Below, in pieces: positions 9,394 through 18,801 of a DNA stretch of 64,000 nucleotides. The notes below the pieces were generated by a model. That model did not search any database. It was not told the origin of the DNA and was given only the letters and a program-made list of their open reading frames with translations. Made by a program: the position numbers and the translations under genes. The DNA is from Barnesiella sp. An55 (GTDB taxonomy: Bacteria; Bacteroidota; Bacteroidia; Bacteroidales; Barnesiellaceae): assembly GCF_002161555.1 (NCBI RefSeq), contig NZ_NFHZ01000003.1:167674-231673 (forward strand), in the 5' to 3' direction. Within the stretch, counting starts at the first letter, position 1; each line of letters begins with the position of its first letter.

Positions 9394-10758
9394 TTAGAGC
9401 GAAGGAAGGCTCATGCCGTTGATTTTGCGATAGAGGTCGAGGGCATAGACGTCGGTCATGCCCGATATGTAGTCGATGACAGCCTGTACTTTCCCGTAGA
9501 GCGTGGGAGCATGCATCTCGTATTGCTCGGGAACCTTGTTGAGCAGCAGCCGCGAGTAGGCTTTGTCGGGGAAACGCACGGCGTTGAGAAACTTGTCGAG
9601 GAGTACCGAGATGATGCGGTTACCGGCCAACTCGATGTCGAGTACGTCGGACGACTTGTAGATCTTCTCCAGGGCGGTGGCGGCGCAGTTGCGATAGGCC
9701 TGGCAGGGGCGGTCGGAGATGTGATCGACCAGAGCCCCGGTAAAGCGCCCTTCGAGCAAGGCCTGCTCTTCGCGGCAGAAGAGGGCCGAGCACTCGTCGA
9801 TGAGGGTACCGATGACGCAGGAGCGCAGGTAAACGATTTGCTCGTTGAGGTCGGTAACCACCTTGAGTACGTCGAGAATATGCTGTTGGCGCTTCTCGTC
9901 GAAGAAGTCGAGGAAGAGACCTTTGACCGTTTCGGTGGTGAGAATCTTTAGTTTGTGGGCATCCTCGATGTCCATGATCTGGTAGCAGATATCGTCGGCT
10001 GCTTCGACCAGATAGACCAGCGGGTGACGGTGATACCGCTCGCCGCTGTCGCCTTCGGGGAGCATGCCCAGGTCGTTGGCGATGCGCAGGAAATCCTCCT
10101 TCTCGGAGGTGAAGAATCCCGATTTGCCCCGTTTGGTCGATTGGATGGACGAGTAGGGATACTTGACAATCGAGGCGAGAGTCGAGTAGGTGAGGGCAAA
10201 GCCGCCGGGACGTCGCCCGTGAAACTGGTGGGTGAGCAGGCGGAAGGCGTTGGCGTTTCCCTCGAAGTGGGTGAAGTCTTGCCAGTGGTGTTCGTTTTTC
10301 AGCTCCTGCTTCAGCACCTGTCCGTTCCCCTCGGAGAAGTAGGTGGCGATAGCACGCTCGCCCGAGTGACCGAAGGGCGGATTGCCCAGGTCGTGAGCCA
10401 GACAGGCCGCCGAGGTGATGGCCCCCAGGTGATAGAGCTTGTGGCACCAGGGTTCGTTGCGGTATTTCTCGGAGAGCGTGGACGACACGTTATTGCCCAG
10501 CGAACGACCTACACACGATACCTCGAGGCTGTGGGTGAGCCGGTTATGCACAAATATACTGCCCGGCAGCGGGAATACCTGCGTCTTGTTCTGCAGGCGG
10601 CGGAAAGGCGCCGAGAAGACCAGCCGGTCGTAGTCGCGCTGGAAATCGGTGCGGGTGTGGTGCCGGTCGTCGTGGTATTTCTCCATGCCGAAGCGCTTGG
10701 AGGTAATGAGTCGGTCCCAGTGCATCTGGGTGGGGATATCCTTGGCTTGCATGTTCAT
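9394..10758 (-). CDS. dgt: Deoxyguanosinetriphosphate triphosphohydrolase-like HD-domain dNTPase
   Basis: A 454-residue cytosolic HD-superfamily enzyme that removes tripolyphosphate from dGTP or other dNTPs, thereby limiting nucleotide pools. The metal-binding motif is visible in CLAHDLGNPPFGHSGE, and the early RTDFQRDYDRLVFSAPFRRL region is typical of Dgt-type enzymes. The first ATG at 10758 and a second at 10752 are both possible. A TAnnTTTG box lies 23 bases upstream, making this the first gene of the dgt-TPM-GH20 run. A dUTPase gene sits divergently about 190 bases away, so two nucleotide-pool enzymes are neighbours. Confidence 0.92.
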   Translation of the reverse strand: MNMQAKDIPTQMHWDRLITSKRFGMEKYHDDRHHTRTDFQRDYDRLVFSAPFRRLQNKTQVFPLPGSIFVHNRLTHSLEVSCVGRSLGNNVSSTLSEKYRNEPWCHKLYHLGAITSAACLAHDLGNPPFGHSGERAIATYFSEGNGQVLKQELKNEHHWQDFTHFEGNANAFRLLTHQFHGRRPGGFALTYSTLASIVKYPYSSIQSTKRGKSGFFTSEKEDFLRIANDLGMLPEGDSGERYHRHPLVYLVEAADDICYQIMDIEDAHKLKILTTETVKGLFLDFFDEKRQQHILDVLKVVTDLNEQIVYLRSCVIGTLIDECSALFCREEQALLEGRFTGALVDHISDRPCQAYRNCAATALEKIYKSSDVLDIELAGNRIISVLLDKFLNAVRFPDKAYSRLLLNKVPEQYEMHAPTLYGKVQAVIDYISGMTDVYALDLYRKINGMSLPSL

Positions 10759-10780
10759 GATTTCTTGTCAACAATCTGTG

Positions 10781-10788
10781 CAAATGTA
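10781..10788 (-). promoter_or_regulatory. Putative -7 element for the dNTPase gene
   Basis: TACATTTG on the minus strand fits TAnnTTTG and lies just upstream of the ATG at 10758. No good TTTG was found at the expected -33 distance. Confidence 0.4.
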
Positions 10789-10952
10789 GTAAAAAAGAGA
10801 GATAAAATATTGCCAAGCCACAAAAACCTCGGCACCGTTTGCCGGGGTATCGCATTAAAATATAAAAAATAGGGTGCTTTTTTGATAGGATTTCGTTATT
10901 TTCGCAGATTAAAAGAGTGAAAATAAGTAGTCTTTATAAAAACTATAACCCG

Positions 10953-11393
10953 ATGAAGGTTTCTGTCAAGATAGTCAACAAGTCGCATCACGCGCTACCC
11001 TCCTATAGTACGCTGTTTTCGGCCGGTATGGATATCCGCGCCAATCTGTCGGAGCCGGTAACACTGGCTCCTCTCGAGCGCAAACTCATTCCCACCGGTC
11101 TCTATATTGCCCTGCCCGAGGGGTATGAGGCACAGATACGGCCGCGTAGCGGTTTGGCCCTGAAGCATGGCATCACCATACCCAACACGCCGGGAACCAT
11201 CGATGCCGACTATCGGGGCGAGGTGGGCATTATCGTACTCAACGTTTCGGACAAGCCTTTTACCATTGAAGATGGTGAACGCATCTGCCAGATGGTGGTC
11301 AAGGAGTATTGTCGGGTCGAGTGGGACGAGGTCGAGTCGCTCGACGAGACCGAGCGCGGTGCCGGCGGATTTGGTCATACGGGTGTAAAATGA
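10953..11393 (+). CDS. dut: dUTP diphosphatase
   Basis: A 146-residue trimeric enzyme that hydrolyses dUTP to dUMP and pyrophosphate, supplying dUMP for thymidylate synthesis and preventing uracil incorporation. The family motifs appear in order: [32 protein letters not shown], and the C-terminal [10 protein letters not shown] arm that closes over the active site. The ATG at 10953 ([10 protein letters not shown]) gives the usual length; an in-frame ATG at 10917 would add 12 atypical residues. It heads a plus-strand run of envelope genes, with the TPR lipoprotein starting about 35 bases later. Confidence 0.96.
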   Translation: MKVSVKIVNKSHHALPSYSTLFSAGMDIRANLSEPVTLAPLERKLIPTGLYIALPEGYEAQIRPRSGLALKHGITIPNTPGTIDADYRGEVGIIVLNVSDKPFTIEDGERICQMVVKEYCRVEWDEVESLDETERGAGGFGHTGVK

Positions 11394-11427
11394 GAAGCCT
11401 CGTGAAACGAATATGATGGGGATAAGC

Positions 11428-13161
11428 ATGAAAAAATACCGATACATAGGGCTGTTGTGCCTGGCAGGGTGTGTCGCCTTGAGCGGATGTGCCGTGCACA
11501 GGAGTACAGTCGCCGACGAGCTCTCGGCCGGCGAGCGCCAGAAGTTTGAATATTTCTATTTGGAAGCCGAGCGGCAAAAGGCTCTTGGCCACAACGATGC
11601 CGCCTTCGACCTCATGAGTCGGGCTGCCGAAATAGATACGACCAGTGCTGCCGCCCGTTTCTTTCTGGCTCCCTATTACCTGCAACTGGGCCTCTATGAT
11701 CAGGCGCGTAACGATTTGCGCTATGCGGCCGAGGAGTATCCCGACAACTATTGGTACAACGTGGTGTATGCCAACTTCTCGCAACGGAGCGGGCAGCACG
11801 ACGAGGCGATAAGGATATGGTCGCGACTGCTCAAGAAGAACCCCGACAAGGGCGAAATCAACTCGGCCCTAGCCGAAGCCTATACGGCCAAGGGCGACTT
11901 GAAGTCGGCCATTGCCTGCTACGACAGTCTGGAATCGTCGATGGGTATGATGGAGCCCATCACCATCGAGAAGTTGAGGCTCTACGGGTACATGGGCGAC
12001 AAGGAGGCCATGGTTTCCGAAGCCGAGAAGTTGCAGCACACCTTCCCACAGAATACCGACTACATGCGGCTGCTGGGCGATATCTATTTGGAGGCCGGGC
12101 GCGACTCGGCGGCCTTGTCGATGTATGACCGGGCCCTGTCGCTGGAGCCCGAAAACGGGTATGTCTATCTCTCGAAGGCCGGCTATTACGAGAAGAAGGG
12201 CGACTCCATCGCCTACAACAACGAAATACGCAACGCCCTGTTGAACCGTCATGTCGATGTAGATACGAAATTGAATATCTTCAGAACCTATATCGTGGAT
12301 CTCATGAAGAAGAACAAGGAGCTGAACCGGGTCGATTCGCTCTTTGTCGAGATGCTCGAACAGTATCCGCAGGAGGAGCCTGTACACAGCCTTTACGGCA
12401 TGTATCTGTCGAGCCGCAAGGAGTTCTCACGGGCCGAGGAGCAGTATGCCATTGCCACCGACCTGGAACCCACCAATCCCGACAACTGGCTGCAACTGAT
12501 AGGGCTCTATCTTTATCAGGAGAAGTACCCCGATGTGATACGGGTGGGCAAGCGAGCCATACAGTATGTGCCCGACCAAAAGGATATCTACATGTATGTG
12601 GCGGTGGCCAGTGCGCAAACCAAGAGCTATGCCGAGGCCCTCGAGATGCTCGAGACGGGGCTTACTTATGTTGATGAGGGCGACAACGGCACGAAGTCGT
12701 TCTTCTATGGGCAGATGGGCGATGTCTATCACTCGTCGGGCAACCGCGAGAAAGCCTATGAAATGTATGACCTGGCGCTGTCGTACAACGCCTCGAACAT
12801 ACCGGTACTCAACAATTACAGTTACTTCCTGGCGCTCGACGGGAGCGACCTCGACAAGGCCGAGCGCATGAGTGCCCAGACGGTGAAGGCCGAGCCCGAC
12901 AACGCTACCTATCTCGATACCTATGCCTGGATTTTCTTCAAGAAGGGCGACTATTCGCTGGCGCGCCTCTACATGAAGAATGCCATCGACAAGAGTCCCG
13001 AGCCCAGTGCCGAACTGTTTGAGCACTATGGCGACATACTCTATATGCTGGGTGAGGTCGATGAGGCGGTAGAGTACTGGCAAAAGGCACTCGATTTGGG
13101 GAGCGAGTCGGCCGATGTGTTGAAAGAGAAAATCAAGCAAAAGAAATATATTGAGCAATGA
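11428..13161 (+). CDS. TPR-repeat outer-envelope lipoprotein
   Basis: A protein of about 577 residues starting with a lipoprotein signal (MKKYRYIGLLCL, lipobox LSGC), so probably membrane-anchored outside the cytoplasm. Most of the rest is tandem tetratricopeptide repeats, for instance the AALSMYDRALSLEPENGY and KAYEMYDLALSYNASNIP stretches, which make protein-protein contacts. ATGs at 11413 and 11416 are alternative starts; the one at 11428 gives the cleanest signal peptide. The last codons overlap the next gene through ATGA, so it is co-translated with the DUF4292 lipoprotein and EnvC-like factor, suggesting a shared envelope or cell-wall role. The precise function is not known. Confidence 0.85.
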   Translation: MKKYRYIGLLCLAGCVALSGCAVHRSTVADELSAGERQKFEYFYLEAERQKALGHNDAAFDLMSRAAEIDTTSAAARFFLAPYYLQLGLYDQARNDLRYAAEEYPDNYWYNVVYANFSQRSGQHDEAIRIWSRLLKKNPDKGEINSALAEAYTAKGDLKSAIACYDSLESSMGMMEPITIEKLRLYGYMGDKEAMVSEAEKLQHTFPQNTDYMRLLGDIYLEAGRDSAALSMYDRALSLEPENGYVYLSKAGYYEKKGDSIAYNNEIRNALLNRHVDVDTKLNIFRTYIVDLMKKNKELNRVDSLFVEMLEQYPQEEPVHSLYGMYLSSRKEFSRAEEQYAIATDLEPTNPDNWLQLIGLYLYQEKYPDVIRVGKRAIQYVPDQKDIYMYVAVASAQTKSYAEALEMLETGLTYVDEGDNGTKSFFYGQMGDVYHSSGNREKAYEMYDLALSYNASNIPVLNNYSYFLALDGSDLDKAERMSAQTVKAEPDNATYLDTYAWIFFKKGDYSLARLYMKNAIDKSPEPSAELFEHYGDILYMLGEVDEAVEYWQKALDLGSESADVLKEKIKQKKYIEQ

Positions 13162-13988
13162 AACAGATCTATATAGCACTCGGTATCGTGCTGTTGTCGA
13201 TATTGGCCGGTTGTAAAGGGGGAAAGGAACTGGCTACCACGCAGCCGGTGTCGCAGGAGGTGCGGAATGATTTCGAAAATCTTGTGGCATCGTATCCCCA
13301 ATGGACGACCTTCTCGTCGAAGGGGTCGGCCGATATAGCTTTGGGCAAGGGCGGTTCGATGAGTGCCAATACCCAGGTGCGCATGGTGCGCGGCGAGTCG
13401 TTGCAAATCTCGGTACGCATATTCCTGGGTATCGAGGTGGCCCGTCTCTACATGACGCGCGACAGCCTCTTCTTGATTGATAAGATGCAGCGCCGCTACA
13501 TGGCCGAGTCGCTCTCGTCGATTGGCGAGCGGCTCTCCCAAACCATTGCACTGCCCACGGTGCAGGATGCCTTGCTGGGGCGTATCTTTCTCTTGAACAA
13601 CCCGTCGGCCGAGTATGGCATAGCCGATTTCGAAGTAGTCGAGTCGGGGTCGTCGCGCTGGTCGTTGTTGCCCCGGCGGCAGGATGCCCGGTTTGGTTAC
13701 CGGTTCGACCTGAACGGCACGAAGTTGCTCTCGACCAAGGTGAGTTCGGCCGATGGCAGCAAGTCGGTCGTGTGCCACTATACCGACTTTGTGAAGCAGG
13801 GCACGAGCAACAATTTCCCCACGAGCATGCAGTTGTCGCTCAAGGGGTTGAGTATGCCGCTTTCGCTCAATCTGCACTATGATGCCTCGTCGGTAGCCTG
13901 GAACGGGAACCTGAGTCTGGAGAAACCCGATTTGTCAAGATATACGCGCGTTACGGCAGCGCAATTGTTAAAGGAGTTGTCGATATGA
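13158..13988 (+). CDS. DUF4292 domain-containing lipoprotein
   Basis: A 276-residue predicted lipoprotein (lipobox LAGC near residue 19). The body matches the DUF4292 family of Bacteroidetes, which has an overall LolA/LolB-like look: a beta-rich region with repeated short amphipathic strands and the segment VARLYMTRDSLFLIDKMQRRY. A role in lipid or lipoprotein handling is only an inference from that resemblance. It starts within the stop of the TPR gene and overlaps the start of the EnvC-like gene, so the three are translationally coupled. Confidence 0.82.
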   Translation: MKQIYIALGIVLLSILAGCKGGKELATTQPVSQEVRNDFENLVASYPQWTTFSSKGSADIALGKGGSMSANTQVRMVRGESLQISVRIFLGIEVARLYMTRDSLFLIDKMQRRYMAESLSSIGERLSQTIALPTVQDALLGRIFLLNNPSAEYGIADFEVVESGSSRWSLLPRRQDARFGYRFDLNGTKLLSTKVSSADGSKSVVCHYTDFVKQGTSNNFPTSMQLSLKGLSMPLSLNLHYDASSVAWNGNLSLEKPDLSRYTRVTAAQLLKELSI

Positions 13989-15229
13989 AAAGGTGGTTAG
14001 TCATATTGTGTATAATCGGTTTGGGAGCTTCGACGGCTCTCTTCTCCCAAACCCTCGAGATGGAGAAGCTGCGCCGCAATCGGGAGCAGACCTTGAAAGA
14101 GCTGAACGAAACCAACAAGAAGCTCGACAAGACTTTGCGCAGTGCCAAGAGTTCGCTCAACGAGTTGAACAGTATCACGGCCGAGATAAAGCAGCAGCGG
14201 GCTCTTATTGCCAAAATCAATAAGGAGATTGCCGCAATCAATCGCAAGCAGCGGGCGGTGAAAGATACCATCTATCTGTTGCAGAAGGACCTCACGGCCA
14301 AGAAGCTCAGCTATGCCAATGCCGTGAAGCGCATGGGGCACCGGCGGTCGGAGTATGACGAACTGATGTTTATCTTCTCGGCCTCGTCGTTGAGCCAGTC
14401 GTACCGGCGGGCCCGTTACCTGAAGGAGTATTCGGCCTGGCGCAAGCGTCAGGCTGCCGAGATAGCCGAGCGCAAACAGCAGCTCGAGGAGTTGCAGAAG
14501 GAACTGGAAAAGAGTATGGCCGAGAAGAATGCCGTGCTCAAGGAGCGAAGCGCCGAGGCCGATGTGCTGCAAAAGCAGGAGAGCAGCAAGCGCAACCTGA
14601 TTGCCGGACTCAAGAAACAGGAGAAACAACTCAAGCGCGAGATAGACCGCAAGCGCAAACAGGCCGAGGCCCTCGACCGCAAACTCGAGCAATTGATTGC
14701 CGAGGAGGAGCGCAAGTCGTCGGAACGGGCCAACAAGGCCGACGGGCAAAGCTCGACGGCCAAGCGTTCAAGCAAGGGTTACAAGATGACCAAAGAGGAG
14801 TTGGCCTTGTCGGGTAGCTTCGAGAAGAATAAGGGAAAACTGCCCTTCCCGCTCTCGGGCAGTTACAAGATTGTGGCCCACTTCGGCCGTCAGCAACACC
14901 CCGAATTGCGCTATGTGCAGACCGAGAACAGCGGTATCGACATAGAGACCACACCGGGCACCAAGGCACGGTCGGTATTCAACGGGGTGGTTTCGCGCAT
15001 CTTCGTGACGCCGGGCTACAACAGCACCATCATCGTGCGTCACGGCAACTACCTCACCATCTATGCCAACTTGAGCGAGGTCTATGTGCGGGCGGGCGAG
15101 AAGGTGAAGACAGGTCAGAGTCTGGGTAAGATTTACTCCGATTCGCAAGACGGCAATCGCACCATCCTCACCTTCCAACTGTGGAAGGAGCGCACGAAAC
15201 TGAATCCCGAGTTGTGGCTCAATCTCTAA
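13985..15229 (+). CDS. EnvC-like murein hydrolase activator with degenerate M23 (LytM) domain
   Basis: A 414-residue exported protein: signal peptide (about residues 1-20), a long Lys/Glu/Gln-rich coiled coil (about 22-250) and a C-terminal M23/LytM fold ending in NPELWL. The metal-ligand positions are altered: the usual H before GID is replaced (ENSGIDIETT) and the usual YAHL reads YANL. As in E. coli EnvC and NlpD this implies an activator of peptidoglycan amidases in cell separation, not a hydrolase. It overlaps the DUF4292 gene by four bases and is followed after 19 bases by a FemAB/GNAT-like gene. Confidence 0.88.
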   Translation: MKRWLVILCIIGLGASTALFSQTLEMEKLRRNREQTLKELNETNKKLDKTLRSAKSSLNELNSITAEIKQQRALIAKINKEIAAINRKQRAVKDTIYLLQKDLTAKKLSYANAVKRMGHRRSEYDELMFIFSASSLSQSYRRARYLKEYSAWRKRQAAEIAERKQQLEELQKELEKSMAEKNAVLKERSAEADVLQKQESSKRNLIAGLKKQEKQLKREIDRKRKQAEALDRKLEQLIAEEERKSSERANKADGQSSTAKRSSKGYKMTKEELALSGSFEKNKGKLPFPLSGSYKIVAHFGRQQHPELRYVQTENSGIDIETTPGTKARSVFNGVVSRIFVTPGYNSTIIVRHGNYLTIYANLSEVYVRAGEKVKTGQSLGKIYSDSQDGNRTILTFQLWKERTKLNPELWLNL

Positions 15230-15248
15230 GAAACAAAGGAGGAAGCGC

Positions 15249-16181
15249 ATGGAGATACATCGATACACGACGGCTTATCACCGCGACTGGAACGATTTCG
15301 TGAACGAGTCGTCAAACGGCACGTTCCTCTTCTTGCGGGAGTACATGGAGTATCATGCCGACCGCTTTAGCGACTATTCGCTTCTGGTTTACGAGGGCAA
15401 CAAACTGCTGGCGTTGCTGCCGGCCAACCGGCAGGGCGATGTGCTCTATTCGCACGCCGGCCTCACCTATGGGGGCCTTGTTGTGACTACCCGGAACACG
15501 ACGGTGCAGGTGCTCGAAATCATGCAGCTCATTGCCGACTTCCTGCGCAAGGAGCGTTTTGTCAAGTGGGTCTATAAATGTGTGCCTCATATCTATCACC
15601 GCTACCCCTCGGAGGCCGATTGCTATGCCCTTTTCCGCCTCGATGCCCGGTGGGTGGGGTGCAACATTTCGTCGGCCGTTCAGCAAGAGGGTGCGCTGCG
15701 TTTCAGGGCCGACCGCCGCAGCCGCATCAAGAAGGCCGAGCAGGCCGGCTTGCAGGTGGTCGAGACGACCGACTTTGCGCCATTCTGGGCCATACTCGAG
15801 GCCAATCTGCAGGAGCGGTTCCACGTGAAACCGGTCCATTCGCTGGCCGAAATCGAATTGTTGCACGGCCGTTTTCCCGACCGCATACGCCATTTTGTGA
15901 CGATGCGCGGCGACGAGGTGCTGGCCGGTAGTGTCATCTACGACACGGGCGTCGTGGCCCATGCACAATATACCTCGGCTTCGCACGAGGGAAAGAGCTT
16001 GGGAGCCCTCGATCTGCTGTATGGCAAAATCATCGGCGAGGTGTTTGCCCATCGCAAGTGGTTCGATTTTGGACAATCGACCGAAGATATGGGTCACTAT
16101 CTCAACGAGGGACTCATCACCCAGAAAGAGGGTTTCGGATGCCGGGCGGTCGCCTACAATATTTACGAGATAAACTTATGA
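15249..16181 (+). CDS. FemAB/GNAT-type acyltransferase-like protein
   Basis: A 310-residue cytosolic protein resembling the GNAT/FemAB-like (Acetyltransf_6) group found in bacterial polysaccharide clusters. The N-terminal half contains WNDFVNESSNGTFLFLREYMEYH, characteristic of this group, and the C-terminal half contains the RFRADRRSRIKKAEQAG and GALDLLYGKII segments. The start codon is preceded at 8-base spacing by AAAGGAGG, an unusually strong Shine-Dalgarno for this phylum. Its neighbours, a flippase and glycosyltransferases, suggest acylation or aminoacylation of a surface glycan or its precursor. The donor and acceptor are unknown. Confidence 0.75.
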   Translation: MEIHRYTTAYHRDWNDFVNESSNGTFLFLREYMEYHADRFSDYSLLVYEGNKLLALLPANRQGDVLYSHAGLTYGGLVVTTRNTTVQVLEIMQLIADFLRKERFVKWVYKCVPHIYHRYPSEADCYALFRLDARWVGCNISSAVQQEGALRFRADRRSRIKKAEQAGLQVVETTDFAPFWAILEANLQERFHVKPVHSLAEIELLHGRFPDRIRHFVTMRGDEVLAGSVIYDTGVVAHAQYTSASHEGKSLGALDLLYGKIIGEVFAHRKWFDFGQSTEDMGHYLNEGLITQKEGFGCRAVAYNIYEINL

Positions 16182-16185
16182 GCAT

Positions 16186-17625
16186 ATGAACGGCGGGGAG
16201 GAGAAAAAAAATTACCGCACCATCGTGAAGGCTATCAGCCTTTTCGGGGGGACACAGGTATTCTCCATTCTCTGCTCGATTGTGAAAACCAAGCTGATAG
16301 CCATCTGGCTGGGAGCCGGGGGTGTGGGTATCATCGGGTTGTACAGCAACACGATCGACATGATATCGGCCTTGACGGGACTGGGGCTTGGGGGTAGTTC
16401 GGTGCGCAGCATTTCGCGCGAATACCAGTCGGGCGATGCCGATCGCTTTGCCCGGGTGGTGACCGTGGTGCGGCGGTGGGTGTGGTTCACGGGGCTGGCC
16501 GGAGCCGTGCTGATGCTCTCGTTTGCTCCGCTGTTGAGTCGCTACACCTTTGGCGATTCGCAGCACATCTGGGGCTTTGTATTTCTGTCGTGCACGCTGC
16601 TCTTCAATGCCTTGTCGGAGGGAGAGCGGGCTATCTTGCAGGGAACGGCCCGACTCAAATCGATGGCCCGCTGCTCGGTCATCGGGTCGGTGGTGGCCCT
16701 GCTGGTATCGATACCGCTGTTTTATTTTTTCCGAATCGAAGGTATTGTTCCCTCGCTGATGTTGCACTCGTCCTCGATCTGGCTTGTGTATGTGTTGTTT
16801 GGCGAGAAGATCAAGCGCAAGCAGGTGTCGATGAGTGCGGGTGAAATCTTTCAACAGGGCAAGGGAATTGCCGCGTTGGGTATCTTCATGACCACGAGCG
16901 GTTTTGTGACATCGCTCTTTTCCTATCTGTTTGTTGCCTGGCTGAACTATCGCAGCGGTACCGACGAGGTGGGTTATTACCAGTCGGGCTATACGCTGGT
17001 AATGAAGTATGTGGGGCTGGTTTTCACGGCCATGATGATGGAGTATTATCCCCGACTGTCGGGCGTGTGCGAAGACCGGCGATTGCTCTCGGAGCATGTG
17101 TCGCAGCAAATCGAGACCTCGTTGCTGGTACTGGCGCCGTTGGTCTCGCTCTTTATCGTTTTGCAAACGGTGATTATACATGTATTATATACGGCCGACT
17201 TTCTGGTAATAGGCGAGTATATCTCGTGGGCTGCTTTGGGGATGCTGCTGCGCGCCTTCTCGTGGAGTGTGAGTTTCGTCCTGCTGGCCAAGGGTGTGGG
17301 CCGTCTTTACCTGATTACCGAAGTCCTGGCCGACTCGCTCACCTTTGTGCTGAATATCGTGGGATATCTGTTGTGGGGGCTGGCCGGCGTGGGCGTTGCC
17401 TATCTGCTGGGCTTCCTCTTCTCGTCGGTGGGGCTGTATCTGCTCTGTCGGGTCAAGTATGGGCTTGTCATACCGAGGCGGGTGTTTGTACTGTTGACCC
17501 TTGGTACGGTGGGGGGTGCAGTCGTGTTGCTGTTGTTTCACGGGGGCTATGTGGCAGGAGCCTGGGTAGCGACAGCCGTGGTGGTTGCTTTGGCCGGTCT
17601 GCAACTGAAGAGACGATTGGCATAG
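16186..17625 (+). CDS. Wzx-like polysaccharide flippase (O-antigen translocase)
   Basis: A 479-residue inner-membrane protein of the MOP superfamily with about 12 to 14 hydrophobic helices and a short cytosolic N-terminus. The first helix region (FGGTQVFSILCSIVKTKLIAIWLG) and the GLGLGGSSVRSISREY segment match O-antigen translocases of Bacteroidetes. It would flip undecaprenyl-linked oligosaccharide to the periplasmic face. It starts 4 bases after the FemAB-like gene and is followed after 57 bases by a glycosyltransferase, but no Wzy polymerase is recognised nearby. Confidence 0.87.
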   Translation: MNGGEEKKNYRTIVKAISLFGGTQVFSILCSIVKTKLIAIWLGAGGVGIIGLYSNTIDMISALTGLGLGGSSVRSISREYQSGDADRFARVVTVVRRWVWFTGLAGAVLMLSFAPLLSRYTFGDSQHIWGFVFLSCTLLFNALSEGERAILQGTARLKSMARCSVIGSVVALLVSIPLFYFFRIEGIVPSLMLHSSSIWLVYVLFGEKIKRKQVSMSAGEIFQQGKGIAALGIFMTTSGFVTSLFSYLFVAWLNYRSGTDEVGYYQSGYTLVMKYVGLVFTAMMMEYYPRLSGVCEDRRLLSEHVSQQIETSLLVLAPLVSLFIVLQTVIIHVLYTADFLVIGEYISWAALGMLLRAFSWSVSFVLLAKGVGRLYLITEVLADSLTFVLNIVGYLLWGLAGVGVAYLLGFLFSSVGLYLLCRVKYGLVIPRRVFVLLTLGTVGGAVVLLLFHGGYVAGAWVATAVVVALAGLQLKRRLA

Positions 17626-17682
17626 GCGGTCTAAAGTAGGGGCGAAAATAGATGAGAAAGATAGATAAGGAGAGATAGATTC

Positions 17683-18792
17683 ATGAAGATATTGTTTGTA
17701 GGCGATTACAGCAACTACAACCGGGCCCTGTCGCTGGCGTTGCGGCGGTTGGGACACGAAGTGACGGTGGCCTCCGACGGCTCGCGCTGGATGAATACGG
17801 CCCGCGACCTCGATATGTCACGCCCTTTCAAGAACAAGGTGGGCGGACTGCTGTTGTGGGCCAAACTGAATACCCTGTTGCGCTCGCGGCTGGAGGGGTA
17901 TGACATCGTACAGATCAATTCGCCCGTCTTTACCGCCTTGCAGCCCTGCCGGCTGCGTCCGCTCTTTGATCGACTGGTCAAGAAAAACGGCGCCGTCTAT
18001 CTCACGGCCATGGGTACCGATACCTACTATATCGACTTCTGCCTGTCGGGAGCATTGCGGTATAACGAGTGGAGAATAGGCGACCAGCCTTCGCCGCTTG
18101 CCCTTGCCCAGCCCGACGAGCTTCGGCGCTGGCAGGCTCCGGTGCTTACCGATTACACCCGCTATGTGTATGAGCATGTGAAGGGTGTGGTGAGTTGCCT
18201 GTATGAATATCACGAGTCGTGTCGTCGGGTGGTCGAGCCTTCGCGGTTGGCCTATGCCGGCATACCTATCGATACCGACTCCCTGTCGATGGCACACGGC
18301 GATGAGGTGCCGTCGCGGGTGAAACTCTTCCTGGGTGTGCATCGCGACCGCATGATCGAGAAGGGAACCGACCGTATGCTGGCGGCTGCCCGCCGGGTGG
18401 TCGAGCGACATCCCCGGGCGTGCGAACTGGTCTATGTCGAGAATCGTCTGTATAGCGAGTATATTCAATTGATGAGGTCGTCGCACGTGGTGCTCGACCA
18501 ACTTTACAGTTATACCCCTGCTACCAATGCCCTGCTGGCGATGGCCCAGGGTTTGGTGGTGGTGAGCGGTGCCGAGCCGGAGTATTACGATTTCATCGGG
18601 GAGACTGAGAATCGGCCTATTGTCAATGCCATTCCCGATGACGAGAAACTGGAGGCACAGCTCGAAGAGATTGTGCTCCACCCCGAGCGTCTGCCCGAGC
18701 AGGCGCGCCGCAGCCGCGAGTTTGTGGTGAAACACAACCGCGACGAGTTGGTGGCCCGACGTTTCCTCGACTTCTGGGCCCGTTGTCGATAA
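17683..18792 (+). CDS. Glycosyltransferase, GT4-like
   Basis: A 369-residue cytosolic glycosyltransferase, probably GT-B fold. The N-terminus (MKILFVGDYSNYNRALSLAL followed by GHEV) is typical of the GT4-like N-domain, and the C-domain contains KLFLGVHRDRMIEKGTDRML and a late AMAQGLVVVSGAEPEYYDF region corresponding to the nucleotide-sugar site, including the E-x7-E-like acidic pair. Donor sugar and acceptor are not predictable. It is the last gene of the plus-strand envelope run and converges on a GT2 gene with only 9 intervening bases. Confidence 0.8.
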   Translation: MKILFVGDYSNYNRALSLALRRLGHEVTVASDGSRWMNTARDLDMSRPFKNKVGGLLLWAKLNTLLRSRLEGYDIVQINSPVFTALQPCRLRPLFDRLVKKNGAVYLTAMGTDTYYIDFCLSGALRYNEWRIGDQPSPLALAQPDELRRWQAPVLTDYTRYVYEHVKGVVSCLYEYHESCRRVVEPSRLAYAGIPIDTDSLSMAHGDEVPSRVKLFLGVHRDRMIEKGTDRMLAAARRVVERHPRACELVYVENRLYSEYIQLMRSSHVVLDQLYSYTPATNALLAMAQGLVVVSGAEPEYYDFIGETENRPIVNAIPDDEKLEAQLEEIVLHPERLPEQARRSREFVVKHNRDELVARRFLDFWARCR

Positions 18793-18801
18793 GCGATTAT
18801 A

